Below, piece by piece: positions 22,548-34,259 of a DNA stretch of 64,000 bases; the stretch's first letter is position 1, and every line of letters begins with the position of its first letter. A program made the position numbers and the translations under genes. Source of the DNA: Lolium rigidum (Eukaryota > Streptophyta > Magnoliopsida > Poales > Poaceae). The stretch lies in contig NC_061514.1 of the NCBI RefSeq assembly GCF_022539505.1, positions 334,225,090-334,289,089 of the forward strand, read 5' to 3'. A model generated the notes under the pieces. The model was not told the origin of the DNA. It made no database searches and saw only the letters and a list, made by a program, of their open reading frames with translations.

Positions 22548-22890
22548 CTAATGCACCTCCTTGGTTCTCCTATCAGTTTGCACACTGCTCTTGACTAGCT
22601 CACAAATTTTTTCCATGATAAAGGTGGACATGAAGGGAAACCATTTCATGGTTGCCTTCATTTCGGCCTTATGGGCCTTGAAAATATTTGGTGCCTCCTT
22701 TTTATTGACGTAACTCACCAGGCCCTGCATAGTGTTTCTTCCATCCGAGTTGCAAGTGTCGCCAACAAAGGGCCCACTCCATTCTCAAGAATGGGTTGAG
22801 AATCATCCACAAAGGAAGGGATCTCAGAGTCACCAATGTTGACCATAGCTTGACTAAAGTCTTCACAAATCGATTCCTACATTGATCATG
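22548..22890 (-). pseudogene. Myb/SANT-like (Harbinger-type) gene fragment
   Basis: The minus strand first encodes ICEDFSQAMVNIGDSEIPSF and GVGPLLATLATRMEET. Then, in another frame starting at 22730, it encodes MQGLVSYVNKKEAPNIFKAH, MKWFPFMSTFIMEKICELV and RRTKEVH. From memory this pattern belongs to grass Myb/SANT-like proteins related to PIF/Harbinger accessory proteins and L10-interacting MYB proteins. The two blocks meet at ATRMEET|MQG with two extra bases, so a frameshift is likely. The right boundary with the solo LTR is close to the 3' end of the fragment. No start or DNA-binding region is seen. Confidence 0.5.
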
Positions 22891-23753
22891 CATGACAAAT
22901 AAATGTAAATACATGGTGATCTAAAACAACACATGCCACATAAACAAGAACTACCACATCCATCCAACACACAAGTTAAAGCTACAAAAGCTAGACAATG
23001 GGTCATACCGAAAGCACTACAGATGATCTAGCTAAAAACTAATGATCTACCACAAGCTCAAGCTTCATACAACAAGGAGAGACATATTTCCACAACCTAC
23101 CACACTAAAAGCACACACATCTACCCTATAAGGATATATTTCGCTAAACAAGTAGTACACATGCACAACCTAGCATACTAGAACTCGACCTAGCCAGATC
23201 TACCATACATACAATACCAAGATCATAGAGCTAACAACCAACAAGATGGAGGTGTGGTTAGTAACAACCATCGATGTGGGTGGATGAGGAAGATGTCACT
23301 TCAAGGAAGATGGTGCAGTATACGGTTTCCGTTGTCGATCGGAGATGTGGGCGGTACCTACCTGCTCACAGAATAGAAAGACAACTCGAAGGAGGGAAGT
23401 GGTGGTTTAGGTTTGGGAGGTGAGAGTGGAGGGTTTTGGCAGGAGGTGACCAAATTGCTCCTGCACCTTTTCCATTGTAGTGGCGATCTCCCATCTTCAT
23501 GGTTCCAGGAGATCGTGCAACCTTGGTGATTTGTTTTTGAATTTGGGACAGCTTCGAGGGTGGCTGCACGAAAATAGCTGAATGAGCAGTGCATGTACCC
23601 AATCATCCGATTGTTTGAGCATGGGGCAACGTGATACAACTTCGATTTTTTCCCAATGGCCCGAAACATTATCATGATATAATCACTCAAGAGAAAGACA
23701 CGCGTTAGAATCCTTGAGCGAGAGATCAGTATGCAGTCGGTAGAATTCCTCGT
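22891..23753. other. Unassigned low-complexity-free stretch
   Basis: AT-rich, intron-like sequence up to about 23340, then a mixed segment with a minus-strand ORF (23602 to 23366) containing QKQITKVARSPGTMKMGD, which I do not recognise. It could be the upstream part of the fragment at 22548-22890. Confidence 0.3.
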
Positions 23754-23776
23754 GAGAGAGAGAGAGAGAGAGAGAG
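23754..23776. repeat. (GA)n microsatellite
   Basis: 23 bp of uninterrupted GA repeats. Confidence 0.95.
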
Positions 23777-24152
23777 TAGTAGCTAGGTAGAATTCCGGTG
23801 CGGGAGAGACTTCGCACTACCAGAATCACACAAGGCAAAGACTGTCTTCATACAACTCATAGATTTATGTCTAAGAGAGGTTTTTGATTCCCGATGGGAA
23901 GAAGGCATAAGGGGGGATTGGTACAAAACAAAACACATTGCAGGCATTGTATCCAGACACGAGTGTGGTCCACCGTTGATTCCATTTGGGCTGGTAGTTG
24001 TACCGCCAGAGCTTGGGCGGTAATACCGTGAGGCCCCATGTGGCCTACCAATCACCCCTAGAAGGGCCCGATGGAGCTGGGTTCTAAGAGTGGAGCCTTG
24101 GCTTACTCTATTTTTGGCCAGAAAGAAGCGACATGGGAAAACAATACTACTA

Positions 24153-24397
24153 CTACCTCCGTTCCACCGTTCCAATGAATAAGCCACGAACGCATATTAA
24201 GATTTGTCTTATACCAATAATTAATCCATGTATATACAAAATATTTCATATAAAAATGGTACCATTAGAAATCATTTTTCAATACGAATCTAACAACATC
24301 AAATACAGACTATATAATTATTAAGATATCGTTGCTCAATTCTTTATCAAATTTCGTCTTAAAATGTGCGTACGATTTTTTATAGGAATGGACGGAG
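24153..24397. mobile_element. Stowaway-like MITE
   Basis: Left end CTACCTCCGTTCC, right end (reverse complement) CTCCGTCCATTCC, flanked by TA on both sides, about 245 bp and AT-rich inside. It lies about 260 bp upstream of the CCR-like start codon. Confidence 0.8.
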
Positions 24398-24660
24398 TAC
24401 TATTCTGTGTGTACTGCAGCTAGCGTGAAGTTCATTGTTACATAGAAAATTATCAAAAAAGAATCCGGGTAGTAAACTATAGCATGTTGATCTTGTTGGG
24501 GATGCGGTTTGTGAATCACATGTGCCGCTCATTTTCATCGTGCCCATGTTAGGTAGTGACGACGTAGCTTACGTCGCACCTAGCTTGTTGTAGTATTAAT
24601 ACTGCATTTTCGTTCACAAATTGTCATCAGCCACAAACTAACCCCAATCCCCAGCTCACC
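24398..24660 (+). promoter_or_regulatory. Upstream region of the CCR-like gene
   Basis: The 260 bp between the MITE and the start codon would hold the promoter and 5' UTR. I see no convincing TATA box or binding motif. The ATG at 24661 is preceded by CCCCAGCTCACC, a good plant start context. Confidence 0.35.
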
Positions 24661-25953
24661 ATGCCGTCCAGCTCCAAGGCCTATGTTAATGGCGACGAGA
24701 AGCATTTGGTCTGTGTGACCGGAGCAGGAAGCTTCATCGGGTCGTGGGTGGTGAAGGAGCTCCTGGACCGTGGCTACCATGTCAGGGATCCCTGTAAGTG
24801 ATGCTAGGCACCTTTAGTACGCCATTATTTGCTCGTTAATTGACTGATCGATCGGAAATGGTGTAAATTTGTGAAGCGGACCAGAAGAACGCCCACTTGC
24901 TTGCCCTGGATGGAGCGGAGGAGAGGCTCACCCTGTGTCGCGCCGACGTCCTAGACTAACAGCCTCAGCGCCGCTTTCAGCGGTTGCCGCGGAGTATTCC
25001 ATGTCGCCTCCTCAACCAACAACGACAATGTAAGTTGACGACTTTCTGAGCTTGAAGACGTATATACATGGAGATGGAGTGCTTACCTATAGGCCGCATG
25101 CACACAGGATTCCATGGTGGTTGCTGTGGAGGGGACGAAGAACGCGATCAACGCTGCGGCGGACATGGGCGTGCGGCGCATGGTGTTCACCTCCTCCTAC
25201 GGCGCCGTGCACATGGACCCCAACCGGAGCCCCGACACGGTCGTCGACGAGACGTGCTGGAGCGACTACGACTTCTGCAAACGAACTGGCGTGCGTAACG
25301 AGCGAGCTCGATCATCCCCCTCTCTCCATCCGGCGATGTTAGTTTCTCCCAATTCAACTGTAAACCTAGCTAATAATACCTGTCCTGGTCTGCAGAATCT
25401 GTATTGTTGTGGGAAGATGATGGCGGAGATCGCGGCGACGGAGGAGGCAGCCAAGAGGGGCCTGGAGCTGGTTGTGGTGGTGCCGGCCATCACGGTTGGC
25501 CCCATGCTCCACCAGACGCTCAACTACAGCAGCGACCACGTCGCCCGCTTCCTCACCGGCAAAAAGCGGGAGTACCAGAACGCCGTCACCGCCTACATCG
25601 ACGTCCGCGACGTCGCCCGCGCGCACGCCCTCGTCTATGAGCTCCACGACGCGCGTGGCGGCGGCGGCAGCGGCCACCGCTACCTCTGCCTCAGCGCCGT
25701 GCTGCACCGCGCCCAGTTCGTGCAGCTGCTCCGGGACCTCTTCCCGCACTACCCCGTCACCGCCAAGTACCAGGACGAAGGCGACGGCAAGCCGATGGTG
25801 AAGCCGTACAAGTTCTCCAACCGGATGCTCAAGGACCTGGGCATGGAGTTCACTCCGATGAGAGAAAGCTTGTACGACACGGTGATGATGCTGCAGCAAA
25901 AGGGTCACGTAACTGTGCCTGCACTTCCGATGCCCAAGCGTGTCCGTCTGTAA
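24661..25953 (+). pseudogene. Cinnamoyl-CoA-reductase-like gene, inactivated
   Basis: Short-chain dehydrogenase family. CCRs reduce cinnamoyl-CoA esters to aldehydes in monolignol synthesis in the cytosol, while CCR-like relatives often have other or unknown substrates. Four exons can be drawn with GT-AG introns: 24661-24793, 24877-25029, 25108-25290 and 25396-25953. Exon 1 has the Rossmann motif VTGAGSFIGSWVVKELL, with Ser where the middle Gly is expected, and RGYHVRDP, which seems to lack about four codons of the usual NADPH-binding loop. In exon 2, ADVLD is followed at once by TAA (24957-24959). The family frame (SLSAAFSGCRGVFHVASS) resumes one frame over, fitting a 2-bp deletion. Exon 3 has GVRRMVFTSSYGAVHMDPN. 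Exon 4 has NLYCCGKMMAE, which contains the catalytic Tyr-x3-Lys. The full length would be about 340 residues, normal for the family. Clearly CCR-like; the subgroup is uncertain. Confidence 0.9.
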
Positions 25954-26030
25954 ACCAAGACAAACACTGCCGGATTGGCATGCCGGATTACAAGAAACAA
26001 CGCTGTTTTCTTATGATTGGCTACTACTAT

Positions 26031-26055
26031 ATGTGTGTGTATATATATATATATA
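26031..26055. repeat. (TG)n(TA)n microsatellite
   Basis: TG repeats pass into about eight TA repeats, just after the CCR-like stop codon. Confidence 0.9.
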
Positions 26056-26269
26056 CTCCGGCCTAGCAAAGTCACAGAAGTTCACATTGATGTTTTACAT
26101 AATCACCCATTTGATATATAATAAAACAGTAATAGTAACTTGTTTCAATGTCATCGATGATATATATGCCTAGAGTTTCTATCAAAAGTTGAAACCTACG
26201 AATTCTAGGCTTTCATTTTTTCGCACCGCGATGTTTGACCCACCTTTTCAATCTGTTTATTAATTAATA

Positions 26270-26589
26270 CTCCCTCCATTTTTATACGTAAGAACACTTC
26301 ATATTTTGAGTCAAAACTTTGACCAATAATTTAACCAATAAAATATATATCACTCCCGTCGGCCCATATTAGTTGCCACCAATATAGATGTATCTAGATT
26401 TGTTTTAGTTCTAGACACATCCATACTAGTAGCAAGTAATATGAATCACATGGAGTATTTGAAACATCTATCAGATATGAGCCCAATGATATGCTTATGG
26501 TGACATATAACTCATATTTTGTTAGTTAAATTGTTAGTCAAAGCTCTACCTCAAATATGTGGTGGCCTTATATTTTGGGATGGAGCAAG
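26270..26589. mobile_element. Stowaway-like MITE (outer)
   Basis: Left terminus CTCCCTCCATTTT, right terminus (reverse complement) CTTGCTCCATCCC, TA on both sides, 320 bp including a nested MITE. Confidence 0.75.
26353..26455. mobile_element. Stowaway-like MITE (nested)
   Basis: Left terminus CTCCCGTCGGCCCATATTA, right terminus (reverse complement) CTCCATGTGATTCATATTA, 103 bp, inside the outer MITE. TA follows it, while the left flank is CA, so one side has mutated. Confidence 0.7.
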
Positions 26590-26649
26590 TACAAAACTTG
26601 AAATAACGCACTCTCTAAAAAAATATTTTATTTTATCTTGAAATAAGAA

Positions 26650-27255
26650 AACCTTTTTTTCGATTTGCTGGCAGAAGCCCTGCATTTCAATTAAAGTAGA
26701 AGAAACTAGATGGATAGGCGAGCTTCGCCTCGCCGCCTACAATGTTCTTTGGCACTGGGTGGTAAGCATGGTCGACCTACATGTGTTTTTTACATGTCAA
26801 TATCCTTTATAACACGTTTAATTTTCTTTGGTTTTGTTTTAACACGCCCATAAACAAAATAGAGGGCCTCGGGCTATGGCAGGCTGCCCATGAAAACCTT
26901 GTGGCTGGAAAAAATGGCCTTATAGAGGCAGACGTTGACATCGCGAAAGCATGTTGAAAGCGGTGGTGGTCTGGTGGCAGTCACGCATAATTTTCAAGTG
27001 GAACATGTCATAATAAGAGAGCGTGCGACATTTCTTCCCAACATAGATGACAGTGTAATCTATAGATTGGCCTTCCTTCGCCTTAGGCTCTTTTATATTT
27101 TCCGCCATGAGTACTTGTAGAGATTCTCACTTTTTTTCTTTTTGATTATAGCTTGTGGATTGGATCGGGTATGTGCATCTCAGTTATGTAGATGTTGGGT
27201 GTAATGTGCTTAAATCTTTTAAGTAAAAAATCGCCTTTTATCGAAAATAAAGAAG
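26650..27255. other. LINE 3'-end debris
   Basis: At 26656-26694, TTTTTTCGATTTGCTGGCAG and following bases are the reverse of a LINE-type tail (A-rich end after TGCAGGGCT-type sequence). The same stretch recurs at 50187. At 27160-27250, GATGTTGGGTGTAATG through TTTATCGAAAATAAAG looks like a plus-strand LINE 3' UTR and tail. No coding part remains. Confidence 0.4.
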
Positions 27256-27272
27256 AACATATGATGTCAGTG

Positions 27273-27354
27273 AAATACTTTAGTCAGTGAAATTATGAAA
27301 AATATACCAATGGAAAGGTAAATACTTTAGTCAGTGAAATTATGAAAAATATAC
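27273..27354. repeat. Two copies of a 35-bp direct repeat
   Basis: The unit starting AAATACTTTAGTCAGTGAAA is perfect at 27273-27307 and 27320-27354, separated by 12 bp. Confidence 0.9.
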
Positions 27355-27359
27355 GTCAA

Positions 27360-30300
27360 AAATTAGGTAAAAAGGTAAAAGAAGAGTAATTATAAAATTA
27401 TGCGGGTAGATCTTACAAATTTGTTCATTTGTGAACCTCATTGGTACCAAAAATTATGTGGTCGTTAGGTGAGACAAAGTAAACAACAAATGTATTTCTT
27501 TAACAAACTCTCGAATAGAAAAACTGTTGTGCACTCCATTTCTTCTGTACTGAAAGTAACCAGTTGATTATATATAGGCCTAGGAAAAATTTCTTGACCC
27601 CCATATTCATCCATGTACTGATATCATGTTGGCTTTCCTCTTTGGATTGACCTTGTGGTGGGAAAAGTATAATTAAGTTCCCATATACCATCATCTGACA
27701 TTTTCCTGTAGTTCATTGATAATTTAGATTGATGCTCAAAAAGAAAAAGTGTAACTACCAACCTCTGTGTTATAGTATTAACTGGATATTACCTACCAGA
27801 GATATACGACACATAAGCATCATCTTCCCTTCCTGTCAGAAAACTAAAACACCTTAGCTGATTGCAACCTCAACAATCAAAAATAAAAAAAATTCATCAA
27901 AATTATGATGTTCATATCCAACTATAAGAGTAAAAGATGTGGGTAATGAACAAAGACTAAATAAGTAGGTCCAGGCCAGGGAGGCACCACGAACACACAG
28001 GCAAGAACCAGACATGATAGATCAACCAAAAAATCACGCAACATAAACATCCAGCTGAACACATCATATATACAGACTATTGTCACTATGACACCATACG
28101 GGATATTTAGCATAAGGCAATAGGCCTACCCTCATGCATACACACACATGATGTCTTAACCAGGGCGGTCAGGTTAGCCTCCATACAATACACATTACAT
28201 TCAAAAAAAAGTGTAAAGCGTCCCATGCAATGCAACACTGCAGCTCTGTGATGTAGACTATCCCCAAGGAAACATCGAGCGCACCATTGCCTAGCGCACA
28301 GCCTGAAAGCAATAACGCCCGGTTAGTACATCCGCAACCCAAACAAGGGCCCATCAAATGCACAAAACATTAGTAGAAAATTAACGTGCCTTGTGCAGTC
28401 TTGTCCAATTTATCCTCATACAACCTCTTCTTTGCCAAGGACTCCATGTGACATTAGAACATGTAACAAATGAGGATGAATCGACTGGCGGCAAGGAAAT
28501 ATCATGGCAGGTAAGAATAAATGTCATGGAGCCATTGCAGGCTTGTAACGTAAGTTCTGGTGCTCATATAGCCTTCTGTAATTCCTCCAATAGCACTAAA
28601 AATGAGCAATTATTTTTCAGCTTACCAAATAACAGTATGAACGATGTATATTACCTGTGAAGAAATAAATTAAACCAAAATTCAGTAGCAGGTATTAGTA
28701 AGCGATGAGCAAAGGCACTATGACACTAATAAACTTAAAACGAAAATGTTTACTTTATAAGAAGTAAATTCCCACAATTCAATATTTACATGTCTATGTT
28801 GTGAGGAAAGTGGCATTGAGCTACCTAAGATATTTTTTGTTAGACAGTGAGCTAACTACAGCTACAGCCTAATAGGCTCTTCCACCGTAAAAAGGAAAAA
28901 ATAAATGTAAATTACTGAAACAAAGTGAATGTTTCTAAAAATTAGAACAAAAGGCAAGTTTCTGAAGCTAGCTTTTGGTATTGAGAAGCTGAAAACATAT
29001 GCTTGTCCCGAGACCGCGCAATAATAAACAGCATATTCAGATATTAGCTGAAATAAGCCTTGAGACATTTTCTGCTTGAGCCAAGTCCAATCTCCGATTC
29101 AGAAATGTACAAAGTATGAATTCGTCTGACAAACAAATGTGGACAGTGAGCGAGTAGTTTGTTCAACATACACACCTATATCACAAGATAGCTTCACAAT
29201 TTTTTAACAAAAATATTCTTGTCAGACCATAGATAGACACCTAATAAAGCAAAATTATTTTATTCAGGGGAAAATAAATTCTAACCGAAGGCTAAACACA
29301 AAAATATACAGGAATGTTGGAGACATAACTTGCACCTCTATTTCAGTACACAAATGAACCTTGCAATACTCTTTAGACACATAAATAAAGGAACACTTCT
29401 ATTCCAGTAGAGAAATGTAAGCTCTGAAGCACTAACCATTCTCAAACACCACAAAAATCATAATCTTTTCGCTATCCTGCTATCCATAACATTTCCCTTT
29501 TTAAAATATAAACAAAACGGATATGATTAATGAGAGAAACTTATATGAAGAGAAGGAAAAAACAAAACCTATAATATTGAGGCCATCTAGGAAATAATAT
29601 AATATAAAATAGTCGACCGTGAAACTCATGTAATAAGATGTACAACTGATATTATCCCATGATCCTTGAAAAATATGATACCTATAATATTCTTTGTCAA
29701 TAAAATCCATTGGATAGCAAAAGTTATAACCAATTTCTATTAGAGTATCACCATTAATTGCCAAGAGGATAAACAACTATAAAATACAAAATTGTTATGA
29801 TAGCATCTAACCTAGCTGAAATAATAACAAAACAGCCATGCCTAGGTCCTGCAGGAGTTTTCCTAACCATCTGGAGGATTCTAAGCGCCAAAACCAATGC
29901 AAGAGAAAATCACCCACCATGGTGATGCGCAAAATACTTGTTTCCAGTTAACATATTCACTTGTGTAATTTTATTCGACAGAATGTGTCCAACAATTTAA
30001 CGTGTTAGAGCAGATTGCAAATCTGCATGGAGGCTGGCAATGTTGTTCCATACTCGTTCTCCTTATATAACCTTGCCACAAATTTAGTTGATGTAATAGT
30101 CTATGAAATGTTAATAAAAAAAGAGTTCAGTAAACAATGAAAAGACAATATATAAATGATTTAAATGAAGACAAAAATCTGAGAATTTACTTCTAAACAG
30201 GAGGCAGTAAGCTCTTAATATACACGAACACCATTATTATTGAGAATTTGTGCTAGGCCACCTTTATCATGAGTAATGCATACATAGAACTTCAATTATC

Positions 30301-31200
30301 AAATCTTATACATAAGAGAGAACGAAGGCTAAAGAACAATCACTCACATTAAGTCAATTATTTGTATATAGTGCAGGCAAGTAAAGAGCATTGAGTTTTC
30401 GCTCATGATGGCATGCCGCCGATATATCAAATAAAAAGGACAGAAGGAAGGTAACAAAATTTCATGCATTATGCTACAGCCTAGGCCAAACAACTCGTAG
30501 GGAGTAATAACTCATAGAATTATTGAGATTAGAATAATATACCTTCTGCTAGTTTTAGCTGCTCTCAGTTTAATGAGTGTACAACATGGAAGCCAGATTC
30601 CAGATCCACTATTTGGATTGATTCACAATGAAATCCTATGCATGTTCAGAACTTGACATGTACTGAAGGAACGCAACAGTCTCTAAATCTTTAGATGTGG
30701 TTTCGTAGGTAGGATAGAAAAATTAGAATAATGTTCTTTATAAATTGCATCAGATTTCTATAATTACTCTCAGAATTTAAGGAACATATAAAACGGCACC
30801 TTAAGTTTAGCAAATAGCTCCTTGTTATTTGATAGGTTGGGATGGAATTCACAAACAAAGATTCTATTTCCCAGCCATGCAACTCTTCCTTCTCCAGTAT
30901 TCTGTATGAAAAAATTGGAGGCATATGAACACGTATTCAAGAAAGTATAAATCCTCCAAATCAAGAAAAGTTAGACATTCTAATAAAAGAGATTAGCTAA
31001 TCCATTGGCTATTGGTCTGTTGTCATCATAGATATTTCACATAAGAAATTATGAATGGATGTATCAACATTCACTTTAGTTATGCAACCCAGTATTGTGC
31101 AAGGTACAATAGTTTAAAATTCTCACCATATTGATAAATCTTTAAAAATCAAAATAAGAAAAAAAAATACCACGGTACTTAACCTGACAGGGAAACAGAT
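27360..31200. other. AT-rich region, nothing recognised
   Basis: About 3.8 kb with only short ORFs on both strands and no domain, LTR or TIR that I can support. It could be intronic or a very old transposon. A short CA-rich stretch lies near 28139-28150. Confidence 0.5.
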
Positions 31201-31206
31201 CAACAA

Positions 31207-31294
31207 TGCAGTCCAGTGGAGAGGCGACTGCAGTCTGGAGATTGGGGAGGACCATGCCTGCAGTCCAGTCGAGGGGCGACTGCAATCTGGAGAT
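31207..31294. repeat. Two copies of a 36-bp direct repeat
   Basis: TGCAGTCCAGTGGAGAGG... at 31207-31242 recurs at 31259-31294 with a few substitutions (period 52). Confidence 0.85.
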
Positions 31295-32930
31295 CAGAAT
31301 CCTCATCGTCGTCCGCAGGGAGACCGACGGTGTGTCTCCTGAGAGCAGCCGTAAACAGGGTTACACCTTTAGTTTAATTTTCCACCCATATCTATGCACA
31401 AGTTGCTTGCTTATCATAATGCAAAACCTTCTATTAGAATAAATATCATGGTGCAAAGTAAATCATGGATCACAATAATATAATAAAATATGTAATCATG
31501 GAATACTTGTAAAGCTGCTATGGTAGAACAGAAGAACAGTAAAAAGACATCACCCAAAGTAAGCATGGTCGGAGCGAGACCAGATATTGGTCTGACATTG
31601 TTCAACACCTAAAAGTTGCAGTCAAAACTGGAACTCTCATCTTGAAGAATAAATATACAATAAAATCATCAAAATTGGCACCAGGTTTGGTCATGTCATT
31701 ATTATCAAGCCAATGGAAGGTTACCAAACGTATCTCATTTCATCAATCAGCTTGTGTACATCAACTCATAAAAAGGGAAAAAACGCACATATGAGGTAAC
31801 AATCTGAACAGACAAGTGCAGTGACAAGAACATGCAAAGCTTACTTTGCTATGCGTTTCTACTCTTCCCCATTCACAGAACTTGCAGCACAATTTCGGCA
31901 TATATTCATACCAAGAAGGAAATCTAGCATGATAAATAATAATCAGAATATTGAGCAGCAAACTTTGAGATAACAATCCAAAAAGATGAAGTGCAGTGAC
32001 TCTCACCAAGAGAACGCGCAAGATCCGAACTCCATCTTATTTTGCATCCGGCGTCGGAACTAAGCATTGACCACCAGTGATAAAAAGGCCACCACTGAAG
32101 AACTATAAATTTCAGCAAAGAAATCAACTACACCAAGAGGAGCTTTCCATGACCTGCATGCGAAATTCAGTAGTTGACCTCACAGATCCGCATCCTATTG
32201 ATGGATTCACGAACCCACAATATAATAATATGAGAAAGAATAGAACAAATCAATCCCTAGAGTCCACCTGCAGTACTTCTATTTCATCACCATGGCTACC
32301 AAAATCGGCATGGCTCTCCTTCTGGCAGAGCCAGAGAGGACCACCACCAGGACATCAAAATCGCTGACCACCGCCACCTCATGTCTCCTTAGTCACGAAG
32401 GATTGAATGGGGAGGAATACTCGCGACCTACTCGGTAAGGAACTACAACATCATGGCGCTCATGCGCTCGCCCCAAGACACGGCGGCATACTGGAGGGCT
32501 GGGAGTTGGGGAGGGAGGCGGCCGGTGCGCAGGATTCACTGGAGACGGCGCACGAGAGGTGTAGTAGGCAGGAGCTCAGGGGGTCGTAGAGGAGGCGCAG
32601 GCGATGGGGGAGAGCAGCCCAAGGCGCGGCGGCGCCGGAACCACGCCGGCGACCGAGACCGAAGTTGGAGCTAGGGTTTCACGCTGTTGCTCGTGCGGAC
32701 GCGAACATGCGTCGTGGTGCAGGGGAAACGGGGGAGGAGACCGGGGCGGATCCTCGCCGGCAAGCAGCAGCGGCGTATGTGGTCGGCGACGGCCGGAATC
32801 GAGGCGGCGGCGAGAGCAGGGAAGCGAGCGTGGTCTCGGTGCGTGTTGAGGGACACAGTAATTGCGGGGCCCATCAGCAGACAGTCACACATCCACGCCG
32901 AGCGGCAGAGGCCCGAGAAGCCACCGATTG
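31295..32930. other. Unassigned region with GC-rich right part
   Basis: AT-rich to about 32300. From 32400 to 32900 it becomes GC-rich with minus-strand CCCTAG-type 5'-UTR-like sequence, as at the start of a grass gene read leftwards. A minus-strand gene with exons in 31.4-32.7 kb is possible, but I find no domain. Confidence 0.3.
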
Positions 32931-32932
32931 CA

Positions 32933-33955
32933 AGGGGGTGTTTGTTTGGGCTTTTTGTGAATCGAAACAAACGGGTGGCTTTGGGTTGTGGCTTTTCAAA
33001 AGCTAAAGTACCCTACAGGCAAAGATGTAGAAGCACGTTTTGAGGTGCTTTGAGGTGATTCCCGCAGCTTCCTCATTAACAACCGAACCGTTATTTACAT
33101 TTGCCCATTTCATTTGAAGTATTTACAGAAAATTGCCACTCTAGACCGAATCGTTTTTCCCTTTGTTTGACCCGTACTCCCCACCAACCGCAAAGTAGGC
33201 CTACCGAGCCGCCGGCGACCCTCCGCCTCCGCCGTCTCGCTTCGTCTCCCACCGTCGTCCCTCCGTTTCCGGCCGATTCCGACTATCCTAGCCCAACTCG
33301 CGCCCCCCGAATTCGAGCGCGCCGGCACCAGCGCGAGCCAAGCAGTTGGTGCGAGCCGGCGAGCGGGAGTAGCAGTCAGGCGGCGGTGGTTGAAGCGGGC
33401 GTCAGGCAGGCCGGCAAGCGGGCAGCAGGTGGGCGGCCGGCGCGAGTGGCAGGCAGGAGGCCAGCGCATTCGGGCAAGCGAGCAGCAAAGCGGTGTGGAT
33501 AAATTAGTACATGAATGGCTTGGAAAATCCATGACTAGATGCGTGCTCTTCCTCGAAGAGATCCATGTTTGTCGCTGCTCTTCCTCAAAGCCAGGTATGG
33601 CAGCATCTCAGTATGGAGTAAGGGTCTGCCGTGTTTGGTGTTCGTTTCTAAGCTCAGGGAATATGGGTAGATGATTTGATTCATACACCAACAGGAACGA
33701 ATTAAGACTTTTCTAACTAAACATGATTTTTCTATAAATTGTTTTAATGGAAAATTAAGTAAAGCTGGTATATGTTTTATATAGTAACTAAAAATAGTAC
33801 AATGTTTCGAAACTATGGGTATTTTGGTCAATTCATTTCTTCACAGCCAGACAGCCAACTAAATTGCCAAACACTGAAACTTAGAAAAGCTGCTTTCCCT
33901 GCACAGCAGCTTTCCTCCCACAGCTAGCCAGCCACAGCCCAAACAAACAGGCCCT
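32933..33955. mobile_element. TIR-bounded 1-kb DNA element, hAT/Mutator-like
   Basis: Left TIR AGGGGGTGTTTGTTTGGGCT (32933-32952). The right end reads AGGGCCTGTTTGTTTGGGCT as reverse complement (33936-33955), 18 of 20 identical. The interior holds a GC-rich block (33180-33490) resembling a 5' UTR or first exon, then AT-rich sequence. No transposase. No convincing target duplication was seen, so the superfamily is open. Confidence 0.7.
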
Positions 33956-34259
33956 AATTGTTGTAGTAATAGAGGTTTTCATGTTAACTTGCAGATGAAT
34001 TTGAAACGGGAACGTGTTATGCAAGAACCCCGCAAAAGCGGCATGCCTAATAGTAAACGAGATTAGCAGATGCAGTCAGGTATATCAACAGCGAATGGAA
34101 ATGAACATGCTACTGTGAGATTAAAATCGGAGAAGGACAAAACGATGCAGAGAAACAGTCCGGGGCTGATCTTCGATGATGAAGAAGATGTCCTTTTCCC
34201 AGATTTAGATTCCCGTCCTAATCCCTGCTGGACTCACCCTTATGTTTTCCGCTTTCCTG

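Noticed and set aside
25366..25908. 180-codon minus-strand ORF opposite the CCR-like exon 4
   Set aside because: Antisense shadow of a GC-rich coding exon.
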